A DNA stretch of 64,000 bases from Frateuria terrea (GTDB lineage: Bacteria > Pseudomonadota > Gammaproteobacteria > Xanthomonadales > Rhodanobacteraceae). The notes under the pieces are model-generated. The model ran no database searches and had not been told where the DNA came from. It saw only the letters and a program-made list of their open reading frames with translations. Position numbers and translations under genes: made by a program. Numbering within the stretch: position 1 is the stretch's first letter; every line of letters starts with the position of its first letter. The DNA is taken from contig NZ_FOXL01000005.1 of assembly GCF_900115705.1 (NCBI RefSeq), positions 40,444 through 104,443 of the forward strand, read 5' to 3'. Shown here piece by piece: positions 8,483-17,888 of this stretch.

Positions 8483-9207
8483 GCGCCCATCGTCCGTTCG
8501 TAGCCATAGACCAGCGGTCCCCAGATGGCCGCCTGGAAATCGGGGATCCGTTCGGGGGCGCCGAGCTTGACCAGCGAGCGGCGCAGCCGCGCCAGGTTCG
8601 CCAGCCGCCACGCCTCCGCGGGTTTGCGCAGCGCGCCGCGGTCGAAGTCGATCAGGTACAGCGCCTGCGGCGTGACCAGCACATTGTGCGCGTTGAGGTC
8701 GGCGTGCCAGATCCCCTCGCGATGGAAGCGTGCGACCAGCGCCCCGGTCTCGCGCGCCAGGTCCGCATCCAGCCGGTGGTCGGCCAGGCATTGCGCCAGC
8801 GTGCGCGCATCGTCGATCCGGCGGGTGATGAGGTCGGCGGTGTAGGACAGGCCGTGCCGGCGGTAGCGCGCCGCCAGCGGCGCCGGCGCCGGCAGTTCCA
8901 GTGAGGCGATGTGCGCCAGCAGGCGGAACTCGGCAAAGCTGCGCGTATGCGCAGCGCCGGTCCACAGGTAGCTGTCGCGGTTGAACCGCGCGATCAGGCC
9001 GCCGCGATGGTAATGGCGCAGCACGCAGGCGCCAGCCAGGGTGTCGATCACCGCCACGCCGCCACGCCCGCCGCCCTGCGTCTGCAAGGCACCGCGACCG
9101 CGCCAGTATCCCGGATCGAACCAGTCGGCGCCGACCGCAGGCGCCCGCGAGGCATCGAACAACACCGTACCGCCCGCTTCCTCGCGGATCTGCTCCTGCA
9201 TCATCAT
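8479..9207 (-). CDS. kdkA: 3-deoxy-D-manno-octulosonic acid (KDO) kinase
   Basis: A 242-residue small-kinase-fold protein of the KdkA/WaaP-like family. It carries WHADLNAHNVLV (catalytic Asp170) and LIDFDRG (metal-binding DFD at 187-189), plus RHYHRGG near the N-terminus as in KdkA. KdkA phosphorylates KDO in the LPS inner core, a step used by species with a single phosphorylated KDO. Three consecutive ATG codons (9207, 9204, 9201) leave the exact start open. The divergent heptosyltransferase start lies only 21 bases away. Confidence 0.9.
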   Translation of the reverse strand: MMMQEQIREEAGGTVLFDASRAPAVGADWFDPGYWRGRGALQTQGGGRGGVAVIDTLAGACVLRHYHRGGLIARFNRDSYLWTGAAHTRSFAEFRLLAHIASLELPAPAPLAARYRRHGLSYTADLITRRIDDARTLAQCLADHRLDADLARETGALVARFHREGIWHADLNAHNVLVTPQALYLIDFDRGALRKPAEAWRLANLARLRRSLVKLGAPERIPDFQAAIWGPLVYGYERTMGA

Positions 9208-9228
9208 GTGCGGTCGAAGGAGACGTTC

Positions 9229-10299
9229 ATGCCGGTCGATTCTAGCCCAAGCCCCCTGCCTGCTCCCGCCTCGCTCTGCCTGCTGCGCACCTCGGCGATC
9301 GGCGACGTCACCCACGTGGTGCCGCTGGTGCGCACGCTGCAGCGGGCCTGGCCGCAGACGGCGCTGACCTGGGTGGTGGGCAAGCTCGAGCGCAAGCTGG
9401 TCGGCGATATCGAGGGGGTGGAATTCGTCACCTTCGACAAGGGCGCCGGCTGGGCGGGCATGCGCGCCGTGTGGAACGCACTGCGCGGGCACCGCTTCGA
9501 CGCGCTGCTGCAGATGCAGGTGGCGCTGCGCTCCAACCTGCTGAGCCTGGGCGTCCGCGCGCACCGACGCGTCGGTTACGACCACGCGCGTTCGAAGGAC
9601 CTGCACGGGCTGGTCATCAATGAGCGCATTCCCGCGCGCAGCGGCGAGCACGTGCTGGACGCGCTTGGCAGCTTCTGCGAACCGCTGGGCCTGAAGCAGA
9701 CGCAGGTGCGCTGGGACATCCCCGTACCCGAGGAGGCGCATGCCTGGGCACAACAGCAGCTGCCAGGCGACACACCCACCCTGCTGGTCAGCCCGACCTC
9801 CAGCCATGCCCTGCGCAACTGGCAGCCGGAGCGCTACGCGGCGGCGATCGACCACGCGCTGTCGCGCGGCTGGCGCGTGGCGTTGGTCGGCGGTCCTTCT
9901 CCCGGCGAGCGGGCGATGGCCGACGCGGTGCTGGCTGCCGGCAAGCGCCGGCCGCTCGACCTCACGGGCAAGGACACGCTCAAGCGGATGCTCGCCATGT
10001 GCGCTCGCGCACAGCTGCTGCTGACGCCGGATTCCGGGCCGATGCACATGGCCAATGCGATGGGCACCAAGGTCCTGGGACTGCACGCGGCGAGCAATCC
10101 GAACCGTTCCGGGCCGTACTCGGACCGCAGCTGGTGCGTCGACAAGTACGACGAAGCCGCGCGGCGGTTTCTCGGCAAGCCGGCGAGCGAGCTGGCGTGG
10201 GGGACGAAGATCGAGCGGCCGGGCGTGATGGGCCTCATCGGCGTCGACGACGTGCTCGAACGGTTCGAGGCGTTTGCCTCGTCGCGTGGGCTTGGCTGA
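9229..10299 (+). CDS. waaC: LPS heptosyltransferase (glycosyltransferase family 9)
   Basis: A 356-residue GT9 enzyme. The N-terminal motif LLRTSAIGDVTHVVPLVRTL matches WaaC/RfaC-type heptosyltransferases. The C-terminal Rossmann half has LLTPDSGPMHMANAMGT and the conserved ASNPNRSGPYSD. The start ATG 9229 is preceded by AAGGAG at good spacing. It would transfer L,D-heptose from ADP-heptose to the KDO of the inner core, which fits the adjacent KDO kinase. WaaC-like heptosyltransferase I is the best guess; another GT9 heptosyltransferase is possible. Confidence 0.86.
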   Translation: MPVDSSPSPLPAPASLCLLRTSAIGDVTHVVPLVRTLQRAWPQTALTWVVGKLERKLVGDIEGVEFVTFDKGAGWAGMRAVWNALRGHRFDALLQMQVALRSNLLSLGVRAHRRVGYDHARSKDLHGLVINERIPARSGEHVLDALGSFCEPLGLKQTQVRWDIPVPEEAHAWAQQQLPGDTPTLLVSPTSSHALRNWQPERYAAAIDHALSRGWRVALVGGPSPGERAMADAVLAAGKRRPLDLTGKDTLKRMLAMCARAQLLLTPDSGPMHMANAMGTKVLGLHAASNPNRSGPYSDRSWCVDKYDEAARRFLGKPASELAWGTKIERPGVMGLIGVDDVLERFEAFASSRGLG

Positions 10300-10330
10300 T
10301 CTTGCCCCTGTCCCGCCGGTGAAGGCGGCC

Positions 10331-10735
10331 TTACGCTGCCGGCGACCGGTAATCCTGATAGGACTTTTCCTCGACCAGCTGCGAACCCAGCTTGAGGTTG
10401 ATCTCGCGCTTGACCGCCGCGCGCTCGTCGTTGCGAAAATAGACCGAACGCGCCAGCTCGACGAACTCGTCATCGAAGGCCTGCGCCTTCTCCTTCAGCC
10501 GGATGCGGTCCTCGATCTCCCACAGCGCTTCGTTGACGGTGAGCAGGCGGGCGCGTTCATCGCCGATGTCGGTCTGGGACGCCGCGTCGTTCGCCCAGGT
10601 CGCGTTGAGCAAATCGAGCTCGTTGCGCACGTTGGCGAGCTTGGCCGGATCGGCGATCTGGCGCGCCTTGATCTCCAGAATGGTGATCTTGTCGATCAGC
10701 TCGCCGTAGGAAACGGGGACTTGGATGAGGCTCAT
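10331..10735 (-). CDS. DUF6165 family protein
   Basis: A 134-residue hydrophilic, mostly helical protein beginning MSLIQVPVSYGELIDKITIL, a signature I associate with DUF6165. No catalytic motif, signal peptide or membrane segment is visible. The charged heptad-like stretches suggest a helical bundle or coiled coil. It lies 15 bases after the MIO-type ammonia-lyase and on the same strand, probably in an operon with hisS. Family members often sit near glycosyltransferase or LPS genes, and the convergent neighbour here is a heptosyltransferase. Function unknown. Confidence 0.72.
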   Translation of the reverse strand: MSLIQVPVSYGELIDKITILEIKARQIADPAKLANVRNELDLLNATWANDAASQTDIGDERARLLTVNEALWEIEDRIRLKEKAQAFDDEFVELARSVYFRNDERAAVKREINLKLGSQLVEEKSYQDYRSPAA

Positions 10736-10750
10736 GGAAACTCCGGCAAA

Positions 10751-12703
10751 TCAGGGATAGTCGACGACCTCGGCGACCAGCCACGGATGCGAGGCGGCGG
10801 CGAAGGCGCGTTGTTGCTGCAGGGCGCAGGCGGCGCGGATGTCGCCATCCATCGCCCGGTCCCTGTGCATGAAGGCGATGCGCTCGCGCAGCAGGGCGTG
10901 GGCGGTCTCGACCGCGGTGCCGGGGTGAAAGTCCTCGCTGGCGGCCAACGCGGCCATCAGCTGCTGCACTTCCTGCTTGAACTGGGCATGGCTGGGATGA
11001 TCCTCGCGCGGTGCGTTGCCGACCTTGGCCGCCAGTGCGCGCCAGTCCCCGCGTGCGGCGAGGCGGCGTGCGGCGTTGAGCATTTCGCGGCGGTAGTCGA
11101 GCGCCTGCGCGGCGGTGTAGAGCTCCAGCGCCAGCACGTGGCCCAGGTCCTCCATCATCTCCAGCACGTGGCGCGCCTCGTTGGCGCCCATCGAGACATG
11201 GTCCTCGGCATTGGCGCTGGTCGGGATCGAATAGACGCTGGCCGGATGCGCGCGCGTGGCGAGGTCGTTGACCAGCGCCGCGGCGGTATACTGCACGATC
11301 ATGAAACCCGAGTCGGTGCCATCCTCGTTGCCGGTGAGGAAGGCCGGCAGGCCGTCGTTGGTGGCCGGGTCGACCAGCTTGTTGAGTCGGCGTTCGGAGA
11401 TCGAGGCCAGCACCGGGATCGCCGCTTTGACGTAGCTCATTGCCAGCGCCAGCGGCATGCCGTGGAAGTGGCCGGCCGAGATCACCTGCTCCTCGATGAA
11501 CTGCGCGCCCTCGGCGTCCGGGAAGATCAGCGGGTTGTCGGTTACCGAGTTGAGCTCGATGTCGATCACGCGGCAGGCCTGCGCCCATGCGTCGCGCACC
11601 GCACCGTGCACCTGCGGCATGCAGCGCAGGCAGTAGGCGTCCTGCGGCTGGTGCTTCTTGCCCCCCTTGAAAGGCAGGAAGCGGTCGTAGAACGCCTCGC
11701 GGCCGTGGCGCTGGTTGGCCGGCACCCAGTCCCAGCCGATGTCGAAAGACAGCGCCTGGTCTTCGGGCAACGCCCAGGCCTCGGCCGACCAGGGCTTGAA
11801 GCGAGGTACCAGGTGGTAGGGAATATCCATCAGCGTGGAACCGGCCAGCAGCTGGCGCACGTGCGTCGCCGCTTCGACCTGGCCCGGATGCGGGCGCAGC
11901 GCGTGCACTTCGGAACGCAACGCACCGCTACGGCCGGCGAAGGCATCCAGCGACATCGACGCGGCGAGGTCGGCCACGCCAAGCAGGTATTCCAGCTCGT
12001 CCAGCGCAAGCGCCGCCGTGGCCAGCATCTGCGCCGTCCCGTTGTTGAGTGCCAGGCCTTCCTTGAACGACAACCCGATCGGCTCCAGTCCCGCGCGCTC
12101 GAGTGCCTCGGCGCCGCTGACGCGCTCGCCTTCGAAGAACGCCTCGCCACCACCCAGCAGCACGATCGCCAGGTGCGAGAGCGGTGCCAGGTCGCCGCTG
12201 GCGCCGACCGAGCCCTTCTCCGGCACCACCGGCACCACGCCGCGGTTGAGCATCGCGGTGAGTGCTTCGAGGGTCGACACGCGGATGCCCGAGTGGCCGC
12301 GCATGAGCGTGTTGATGCGGATCACCAGCATCGCCCGCACCACCTCCGGCGCGAACGGTTTGCCCACGCAGACCGCGTGCGTGACGATCAGGTTGTGCTG
12401 CAGCTCCTCCATGAGGCTCGCGCCGCTTTTCCCGGGATAGCGCGGATCGCTCCCGCCGATCACCAGTTCGTCGCGCAGGCGGTGGCCGCCGAGCAGCTTG
12501 TCCGCGTTGCTGCCGAATCCGGTCGTCACGCCGTAGGTGGGCTCGCCGCAGCTGACCTTTTCCGCCAGGAAGTCGGCGGCGTGCCGCACGCGTTCGAGCT
12601 GCTTCACGTCCAGTTGCACGTGCGCGCCACCACGCGCCACGGCGACGAGCTTGGCACGGGTGAGGCTGTTGCCGTCGAGCACGATCGGGTTCTGCTTGTT
12701 CAC
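10751..12703 (-). CDS. MIO-containing aromatic amino-acid ammonia-lyase, histidine ammonia-lyase family (atypical, long)
   Basis: A 650-residue member of the HAL/PAL/TAL superfamily. The Ala-Ser-Gly triad that forms the MIO electrophile is at residues 168-170 (GSVGASGDLAPLSH). The catalytic Tyr57 lies in YGVTTGFG, and QDAYCLRCMPQVHG is conserved. It is about 140 residues longer than ordinary HutH, with a loop at about residues 70-100, an insertion at about 262-325 and a distinct C-terminal tail of about 100 residues. The selectivity pair is Thr-His (108-109), nearer to the Ser-His of HAL than to TAL or PAL. No hut genes are nearby; it lies between hisS and DUF6165. Substrate is uncertain. Confidence 0.85.
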   Translation of the reverse strand: MNKQNPIVLDGNSLTRAKLVAVARGGAHVQLDVKQLERVRHAADFLAEKVSCGEPTYGVTTGFGSNADKLLGGHRLRDELVIGGSDPRYPGKSGASLMEELQHNLIVTHAVCVGKPFAPEVVRAMLVIRINTLMRGHSGIRVSTLEALTAMLNRGVVPVVPEKGSVGASGDLAPLSHLAIVLLGGGEAFFEGERVSGAEALERAGLEPIGLSFKEGLALNNGTAQMLATAALALDELEYLLGVADLAASMSLDAFAGRSGALRSEVHALRPHPGQVEAATHVRQLLAGSTLMDIPYHLVPRFKPWSAEAWALPEDQALSFDIGWDWVPANQRHGREAFYDRFLPFKGGKKHQPQDAYCLRCMPQVHGAVRDAWAQACRVIDIELNSVTDNPLIFPDAEGAQFIEEQVISAGHFHGMPLALAMSYVKAAIPVLASISERRLNKLVDPATNDGLPAFLTGNEDGTDSGFMIVQYTAAALVNDLATRAHPASVYSIPTSANAEDHVSMGANEARHVLEMMEDLGHVLALELYTAAQALDYRREMLNAARRLAARGDWRALAAKVGNAPREDHPSHAQFKQEVQQLMAALAASEDFHPGTAVETAHALLRERIAFMHRDRAMDGDIRAACALQQQRAFAAASHPWLVAEVVDYP

Positions 12704-12770
12704 GCTTGCCTCTTTGCTTGGTATGCGGCGCCTTTCGCGCCAGAGCGCGCCAGCGCGGATAGGTCCGGGA

Positions 12771-14144
12771 TCAACCCATCACGGCCGCTTGTTCCAGTTC
12801 CACCCGCAGCGCCTTGGCCAGTTCGCCGCGCGCGACTTCGAACTGGTCGCCGCGCCGCAGGTCCTTGACCGTCACCACGCCCTTGGCCAGCTCGTCCTCG
12901 CCCACCACGACGGCGAAGCGGATGCCGGCGCGATCGGCGTATTTGAATTGCTTTGCCAGCTTGCCACTCTCCAGCACGACTTCGGTGGCGATGCCGGCGC
13001 TCCGCAGCTCGTTGGCGATCGCCAGGTAGGTCGGCAACTGCGCCGCGTCCATCTGCGTGACCAGCACGTCGACCGTGCTGCGTGCGTTGCCGAGCAGGCC
13101 GGCGTCGCGCAGCTGCCAGAACAGGCGTGTCAGGCCGATCGAGATGCCCACGCCGGGAAGCCTGGACCTGGTGTATTGGCTGGCCAGGTTCTCGTAGCGG
13201 CCGCCCGAGCAGATCGAGCCGATCTGCGGATGGTCGTTGAGCGTGGTCTCGTAGACCGTGCCGGTGTAGTAGTCCAGGCCGCGAGCGATCGACAGGTTCA
13301 ACGCGAAGTGCGTTTCGGGCACGCCGAAGTCGCGGATCAGGCCGAGCACTTCCTTCAGTTCCGCCCTGCCCTGCTCCAGTGCTTCGGGACCGCTGCCCAG
13401 CGCATCGAGGCTGGCGAACGCGTCGTCGAGCGATCTGGAACGCACCTGCACGAAATCCAGGATCTTCGCCGCTACCTCCGCCGACAGGCCAAAGGCCTCG
13501 CCGGTGAGCGTGTCGCGCACGTAGTCGACGCCGCGCTTGTCCAGCTTGTCCACCTCGCGCAGCACCAGCATCTGCTGCTCGCTTTCGGCTATTCCCAGGC
13601 TCTCGAAGTAGCCGCGCATGAGCTTGCGGTTGTTGAGCTGGATGGTGAAGGCGCCGATGTCCAGCTCGCGGAAGGTGCTGTAGATCACCGCCGGCAACTC
13701 GGCGTCGTAGCGCGTGGTCAGGCTGTCCTTGCCGATCACGTCGATGTCGCACTGGTAGAACTCGCGGAAGCGCCCGCGCTGCGCACGCTCGCCGCGGTAC
13801 ACGCGCTGCATCTGGTAGCGCCGGAACGGAAAGGACAAGTCGTGCTCGTGCTCGGCGACGTAGCGTGCCAGCGGCACGGTGAGGTCGAAGCGCAGCGCCA
13901 GTTCGGGCGTGCCTTCCTTTGCCAGCGAACCGGTGGACTGCACGAAATACACCTGCCGCTCGGTCTCGCCGCCGCTCTTGGTCAAAAGCACGTCGGAGAA
14001 CTCGATCACCGGCGTTTCCACCGGCAGGAAGCCGAAGCGCTCGAAGTTGCGGCGGATGATGTCGAGCATGCGCTGGAACGCGATCTGGTCCAGCGGCAGC
14101 AGCTCGAGCACGCCGGGCATGGTGCGGGCCGGGGTAAGCGCCAT
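12771..14144 (-). CDS. hisS: Histidine--tRNA ligase
   Basis: A 457-residue class II aminoacyl-tRNA synthetase. Motif 2 region [20 protein letters not shown], the HisRS signature [28 protein letters not shown], and motif 3 region [15 protein letters not shown] are all visible. A C-terminal anticodon-binding domain follows. It charges tRNA-His in the cytoplasm. The start [20 protein letters not shown] is preceded by AGAGGATTCC. It appears to be the first gene of hisS-lyase-DUF6165. Confidence 0.96.
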   Translation of the reverse strand: MALTPARTMPGVLELLPLDQIAFQRMLDIIRRNFERFGFLPVETPVIEFSDVLLTKSGGETERQVYFVQSTGSLAKEGTPELALRFDLTVPLARYVAEHEHDLSFPFRRYQMQRVYRGERAQRGRFREFYQCDIDVIGKDSLTTRYDAELPAVIYSTFRELDIGAFTIQLNNRKLMRGYFESLGIAESEQQMLVLREVDKLDKRGVDYVRDTLTGEAFGLSAEVAAKILDFVQVRSRSLDDAFASLDALGSGPEALEQGRAELKEVLGLIRDFGVPETHFALNLSIARGLDYYTGTVYETTLNDHPQIGSICSGGRYENLASQYTRSRLPGVGISIGLTRLFWQLRDAGLLGNARSTVDVLVTQMDAAQLPTYLAIANELRSAGIATEVVLESGKLAKQFKYADRAGIRFAVVVGEDELAKGVVTVKDLRRGDQFEVARGELAKALRVELEQAAVMG

Positions 14145-14264
14145 GGAATCCTCTGCTTGCGGGGTGACGGACGCGCGGCGAAGCCGCGCAACGGCAGCCG
14201 CTTAGGTTAGCAGATGGCCATGCGATGCCTGGCGCGCGCTGCGGGAAAAATTGGCGGGGGGATG

Positions 14265-14293
14265 TTGCCAAGCTATCGCCGGCTCACTAAGAT
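14265..14293 (+). promoter_or_regulatory. Sigma-70 promoter of tRNA-Pro
   Basis: TTGCCA (-35), a 17-base spacer and TAAGAT (-10), ending 11 bases before the tRNA. Spacing and a GC-rich discriminator (ACGCGGC) suit a stable-RNA promoter. Confidence 0.7.
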
Positions 14294-14304
14294 ACGCGGC
14301 TCCA

Positions 14305-14381
14305 CGGGGTGTAGCTCAGCCTGGTAGAGCGCTACGTTCGGGACGTAGAAGTCGCATGTTCGAATCATGTCACCCCGACCA
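14305..14381 (+). tRNA. tRNA-Pro(CGG)
   Basis: 77 nt with encoded CCA. The acceptor arms are CGGGGTG / CACCCCG. The anticodon stem CTACG / CGTAG encloses the loop TTCGGGA (anticodon CGG), and the T loop is GTTCGAATC. It reads CCG proline codons. A strong terminator follows. Confidence 0.97.
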
Positions 14382-14391
14382 GGGTTCGTGG

Positions 14392-14419
14392 AAAGGCCAC
14401 CGCTAGCGGTGGCCTTTTT
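14392..14419 (+). terminator. Rho-independent terminator after tRNA-Pro
   Basis: AAAGGCCACCGC pairs with GCGGTGGCCTTT and is followed by TTC. The A/T flanks allow it to act in both directions, so it may also serve the DUF455 gene ending at 14492. Confidence 0.85.
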
Positions 14420-14491
14420 CTTTGCGGGGTCCCTAAGTTCCCGTGCAAGACCCTGGCACACAGGCGGCCACTTGCCGGGTGCGCCCCTCGG

Positions 14492-15295
14492 TCAAAGGGA
14501 CAACGCGACGAGCTGGTCCATTTCCTCGGTATCGAAGCCCGCGGCAAGCCGCGCCGGATGGTTGAACGGCCCGCGCACGTTGCCGCCCATGTAGTCGCGC
14601 AGCAACTGCACGAACGTCGCGCGCGGCTCCAGCCCGTCGCGCTCGCAGCACCAGCGGAACCAGCGCGTGCCTGCCGCCACGTGGGCGACTTCCTCGCTCA
14701 GGATCAGCTCCAGGATGCCGATGGTGCGTTCGTCGCCCACGCCGCGCAGGCGTTGGATCATCCCGGGAGTGACGTCCAGCCCGCGTGCCTCGAGCACGCG
14801 CGGCACCAGCGCCATGCGGGCGAGGTCGCTGTGGGCGGTCTTTTCGGCCATTTCCCACAGGCCGTTGTGCGCGTCGAAGTCGCCGTAGGCATGGCCGAGC
14901 TCGGCCAGGCGCGCAGCGAGCATGGCGAAGTGGCGAGCCTCGTCATCGGCGCAGCTGGCCCAGTCGCGGTAGTAGTCGGCGGGAAAGCCACGGAAGCGGT
15001 AGACCGCGTCCCAGGCCAGGTTGATCGCATTGAACTCGATATGCGCAATGGCATGGACCAGCGCGGCACGGCCCTCCGGAGTGCCCAGACCACGCTGTGG
15101 CACATGGCGCGCCTCGACCAGGCGTGGGCGTAGCGGCCGGCCAGGCGCTCCGATCGCCTCCGCCGGCGGGCCCGACGGGTCTGGGCGCAGCTCGCCCGCC
15201 TGTAGGGCGAGCCATGTCTCATGCGTCAGGCGGAGCTTTTCTTCCGGATCGCTGGCGCCGATGCAGCGCCGGGCAGCTTGGTGCAGATCGTTCAT
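14492..15295 (-). CDS. DUF455 family ferritin-like protein
   Basis: A 267-residue protein with the DUF455 hallmarks HIEFNAINLAWDAVYRF, DDEARHFAMLAARLAELGHAYG and LSEEVAHVAAGTRWFR. The repeated Glu-x-x-His pairs (HIEF, EARHF, EEVAH) are those of a ferritin-like di-iron four-helix bundle. Family members are thought to be non-haem iron oxygenases or hydroxylases, some tRNA-modifying, but no function is assigned for this one. It stands alone between tRNA-Pro and a divergently encoded VOC protein. Confidence 0.85.
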   Translation of the reverse strand: MNDLHQAARRCIGASDPEEKLRLTHETWLALQAGELRPDPSGPPAEAIGAPGRPLRPRLVEARHVPQRGLGTPEGRAALVHAIAHIEFNAINLAWDAVYRFRGFPADYYRDWASCADDEARHFAMLAARLAELGHAYGDFDAHNGLWEMAEKTAHSDLARMALVPRVLEARGLDVTPGMIQRLRGVGDERTIGILELILSEEVAHVAAGTRWFRWCCERDGLEPRATFVQLLRDYMGGNVRGPFNHPARLAAGFDTEEMDQLVALSL

Positions 15296-15382
15296 GCGGC
15301 AAGTTTACGTCGCGGCTTGCGTTGCCTGGCCCAGCGCCGCGGCTGCATAGTGACATCCCGCCGTTGCCTTGGAAAACCGGAC

Positions 15383-15760
15383 ATGCCCAACCTCCATGCG
15401 ATCGAGATCAAGGCGTTCGTTCCGGCTCGGGACTACGAGGTATCGCGACGCTTCTACGCCGACATGGGTTTCCGGGAGCGATCGGAATTCGAGGGCGTGG
15501 CCTACTTCGCCCTGGACGAGTGCAGCTTCCTGTTGCAGCGCTTCTACGACCAGGCGCATGCCGACAACTTCATGATGCACCTGCTGGTGGACGATGCCGA
15601 AGCCTGGCACAGGCGCCTGGTCGAGCAGGACCTCGTCGGCCGCTATCGCGAGCACAACGTGCGCATGACCGCGCCGGCGGACCGGCCGTGGCGCATGCGC
15701 GACTTCCATCTGATCGATCCGTCGGGCGTGTTGTGGCACATCGGCCACAACATTGGTTGA
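15383..15760 (+). CDS. VOC-family (glyoxalase/bleomycin-resistance-like) protein
   Basis: A 125-residue single vicinal-oxygen-chelate module. The start is ATG 15383 (MPNLHAIEIKAFVPARDY). The order of the fold is visible: a first strand ending in FVPARDYEVSRRFYADMGF, then FEGVAYFALDECSFLLQ, a second HLLVDDAEAWH helix and the end FHLIDPSGVLWHI with the metal-ligand-like DPSG. It may be a small resistance or dioxygenase-like protein; the substrate cannot be inferred. It converges on purF with only 6 bases between stops, so no room for a dedicated terminator is seen. Confidence 0.85.
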   Translation: MPNLHAIEIKAFVPARDYEVSRRFYADMGFRERSEFEGVAYFALDECSFLLQRFYDQAHADNFMMHLLVDDAEAWHRRLVEQDLVGRYREHNVRMTAPADRPWRMRDFHLIDPSGVLWHIGHNIG

Positions 15761-15766
15761 CAGACG

Positions 15767-17242
15767 TCACGCGCTGCGGCGCGCCGCCTTGGCGTCGTCG
15801 GAGCGCAGCATCTCGATCTGCTGCAGGTAGTCCTGGTCCAGCCCGGTGACGTATTCGCCGGAGAAGCACGAGGTGTCGAACTGCTTGAGCTCCTCGTTGC
15901 CGTCCTGCACCGCCCATACCAGGTCGTCCAGGTCCTGGTAGATCAGCCAATCGGCACCGAGCAGCTGCTCGACTTCCTTCTCGCTCTTGCCTGCGGCGAC
16001 CAGCTCGCTGGCCGAGGGCATGTCGATGCCATACACGTTGGGGTAGCGCACCGGCGGTGCGGCGGAGGCGAAGTACACCTTCTTCGCCCCGGCGTCGCGG
16101 GCCATCTGGATGATCTGCTTCGAGGTGGTGCCGCGCACGATGGAGTCGTCGACCAGCAGCACCGTCTTGTTGCGGAATTCCAGGTCGATGGCGTTCAACT
16201 TGCGGCGCACCGATTTCACGCGGTCGCCCTGCCCCGGCATGATGAAGGTGCGGCCCACGTAGCGGTTCTTGACGAAGCCCTCGCGGAAGGGCACGCCCAG
16301 CACGTTGGCCAGCGAGCTGGCGGCGGTGCGTGCGGTATCGGGAATCGGGATGACCGCGTCGATGCCGTGGTCCGGGCACTCGCGCATGATCTTCTGCGCC
16401 AGCTTCTCGCCCATGCGCAGGCGCGCCTTGTAGACCGAGACGTCCTCGATCATCGAATCGGGGCGCGCCAGGTAAACGTATTCGAAGATGCATGGCGCGT
16501 GCACCGCGGCCTCGGCGCAGCGGCGCGCGTGCAACTTGCCGTCGACGGTGAGGTAGACCGCCTCGCCCGGCGCCACGTCGCGCACGCGCTTGAAACCGAG
16601 CACGTCGAAGGCGACCGATTCGGAAGCCACCGCGTACTCGCGCCCCTCCGGGGTCACCCGCTCGCCCAGCACCAGCGGACGGATGCCATGCGGATCACGG
16701 AAGGCCAGCAGGCCGTAGCCCTGGATCAGGGCCAGGCAGGCATAGCCGCCGCGGGCACGCGCGTGCACACCGGCGACCGCCTTGAAGATCTGGTCCGGCG
16801 TGAGCGCCATGCGGTCCTGGATCTGCAGCTCGTGCGCCAGCACATTGAGCAGCACTTCGGAATCCGAGTCGGTGTTGATGTGCCTGCGGTCGTCCTGGAA
16901 CATCTCGCGGCGCAGCGCCTCGGTGTTGACCAGGTTGCCGTTGTGCGCGAAGGCGATGCCGTAGGGCGAGTTGACGTAGAACGGCTGCGCTTCGTCGGCA
17001 TTGTCCGAGCCGGCCGTCGGATAACGGCAGTGGCCGATGCCGATGTGGCCGCGCAGGCGGCTCATCGCATTCTGGTTGAACACGTCGCGCACCAGGCCGT
17101 TGCCCTTGTGCAGGCGCAGGTGCGCGCCGTCGACGGTGACGATGCCGGCCGCGTCCTGGCCGCGGTGCTGCAGCACCGTAAGTCCGTCATAAAGCGCCGA
17201 TGCCACTTCAGTGGTACCGACGATGCCGATGATTCCGCACAT
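15767..17242 (-). CDS. purF: Amidophosphoribosyltransferase
   Basis: A 491-residue enzyme. After the initiator Met the protein begins CGIIGIVG, so Cys2 is the Ntn glutaminase nucleophile; GHCRYPTAG and AHNGNLVN follow. The C-terminal phosphoribosyltransferase domain has the PRPP loop [13 protein letters not shown]. It makes 5-phosphoribosylamine from PRPP and glutamine, the first step of purine synthesis. It is the last gene of folC-SPOR-cvpA-purF, an order also found in enterobacteria. Confidence 0.97.
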   Translation of the reverse strand: MCGIIGIVGTTEVASALYDGLTVLQHRGQDAAGIVTVDGAHLRLHKGNGLVRDVFNQNAMSRLRGHIGIGHCRYPTAGSDNADEAQPFYVNSPYGIAFAHNGNLVNTEALRREMFQDDRRHINTDSDSEVLLNVLAHELQIQDRMALTPDQIFKAVAGVHARARGGYACLALIQGYGLLAFRDPHGIRPLVLGERVTPEGREYAVASESVAFDVLGFKRVRDVAPGEAVYLTVDGKLHARRCAEAAVHAPCIFEYVYLARPDSMIEDVSVYKARLRMGEKLAQKIMRECPDHGIDAVIPIPDTARTAASSLANVLGVPFREGFVKNRYVGRTFIMPGQGDRVKSVRRKLNAIDLEFRNKTVLLVDDSIVRGTTSKQIIQMARDAGAKKVYFASAAPPVRYPNVYGIDMPSASELVAAGKSEKEVEQLLGADWLIYQDLDDLVWAVQDGNEELKQFDTSCFSGEYVTGLDQDYLQQIEMLRSDDAKAARRSA

Positions 17243-17270
17243 GTGGGATGCCTGCTCGAGGTAAGCGTAT

Positions 17271-17867
17271 TCAGGTAACGGTGGCCGCCCGGACGGCCGA
17301 AAGCACAGATTGCGCCGGTGCGGGTGAACCGCCAGGAAGCACCGGCAAGGTGATCGGCGGCAGCTTGGGCAACTGCGCTGGCGGATGCAGGTAGCGGCGC
17401 ACGCTCCCGGGCACCCGGTCGCCCAGCCAGCCGGCCGCGCCGGTGAATTGCGGCAGCAGCAGCGAGTGCTGCCAACCGGCCTCGCGGGTGAGCGCAGTGA
17501 AGCTGGCCAGGAACACCACCAGCGTCACCAGCAGCACCCCGCGGGCGAAACCGAACAGCATGCCCAGCAGCCGGTCCAGTCCGCCCAGTCCCGTGCTCCA
17601 CAGCAAGCGCCGCGCAATGAAGCGCAACAGTGCGCCGACGATCAGCACGGCCACGAAACACAGCCCGTAGCCGACCAGGATGCGCGCTTGCGGCAATGAG
17701 ATGATGTGTTCGAAGCGCGCCGCCACCAGCGGGCCGAACGTCCATGCCACCCAGAACGCCGCGATCCACGCGGCCAGTGAAAGCACTTCGGAGACGAGCC
17801 CGCGCCACAGGCCGACCAGGATGGACAGGGCCAGCACGCCAAGGATGGTGTAGTCGATCCAGTTCAT
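17271..17867 (-). CDS. cvpA: CvpA family inner-membrane protein
   Basis: A 198-residue protein with four membrane segments in the first 130 residues. It starts [20 protein letters not shown], with [20 protein letters not shown] and [20 protein letters not shown] as in CvpA proteins, then a Pro-rich cytoplasmic or periplasmic tail. CvpA is linked to colicin V production and envelope homeostasis in E. coli; its biochemical role is unclear. It lies 28 bases upstream of purF and 21 bases after the SPOR gene, so it is in the operon. Confidence 0.93.
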   Translation of the reverse strand: MNWIDYTILGVLALSILVGLWRGLVSEVLSLAAWIAAFWVAWTFGPLVAARFEHIISLPQARILVGYGLCFVAVLIVGALLRFIARRLLWSTGLGGLDRLLGMLFGFARGVLLVTLVVFLASFTALTREAGWQHSLLLPQFTGAAGWLGDRVPGSVRRYLHPPAQLPKLPPITLPVLPGGSPAPAQSVLSAVRAATVT

Positions 17868-17888
17868 CCCGCCCCCGTGAATCGTGCC

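Noticed and set aside
10751..12703. A histidine-utilisation (hut) operon
   Set aside because: Only the lyase is present; hutU, hutI, hutG and a HutC repressor are absent and the lyase is atypical, so I did not use the symbol hutH.
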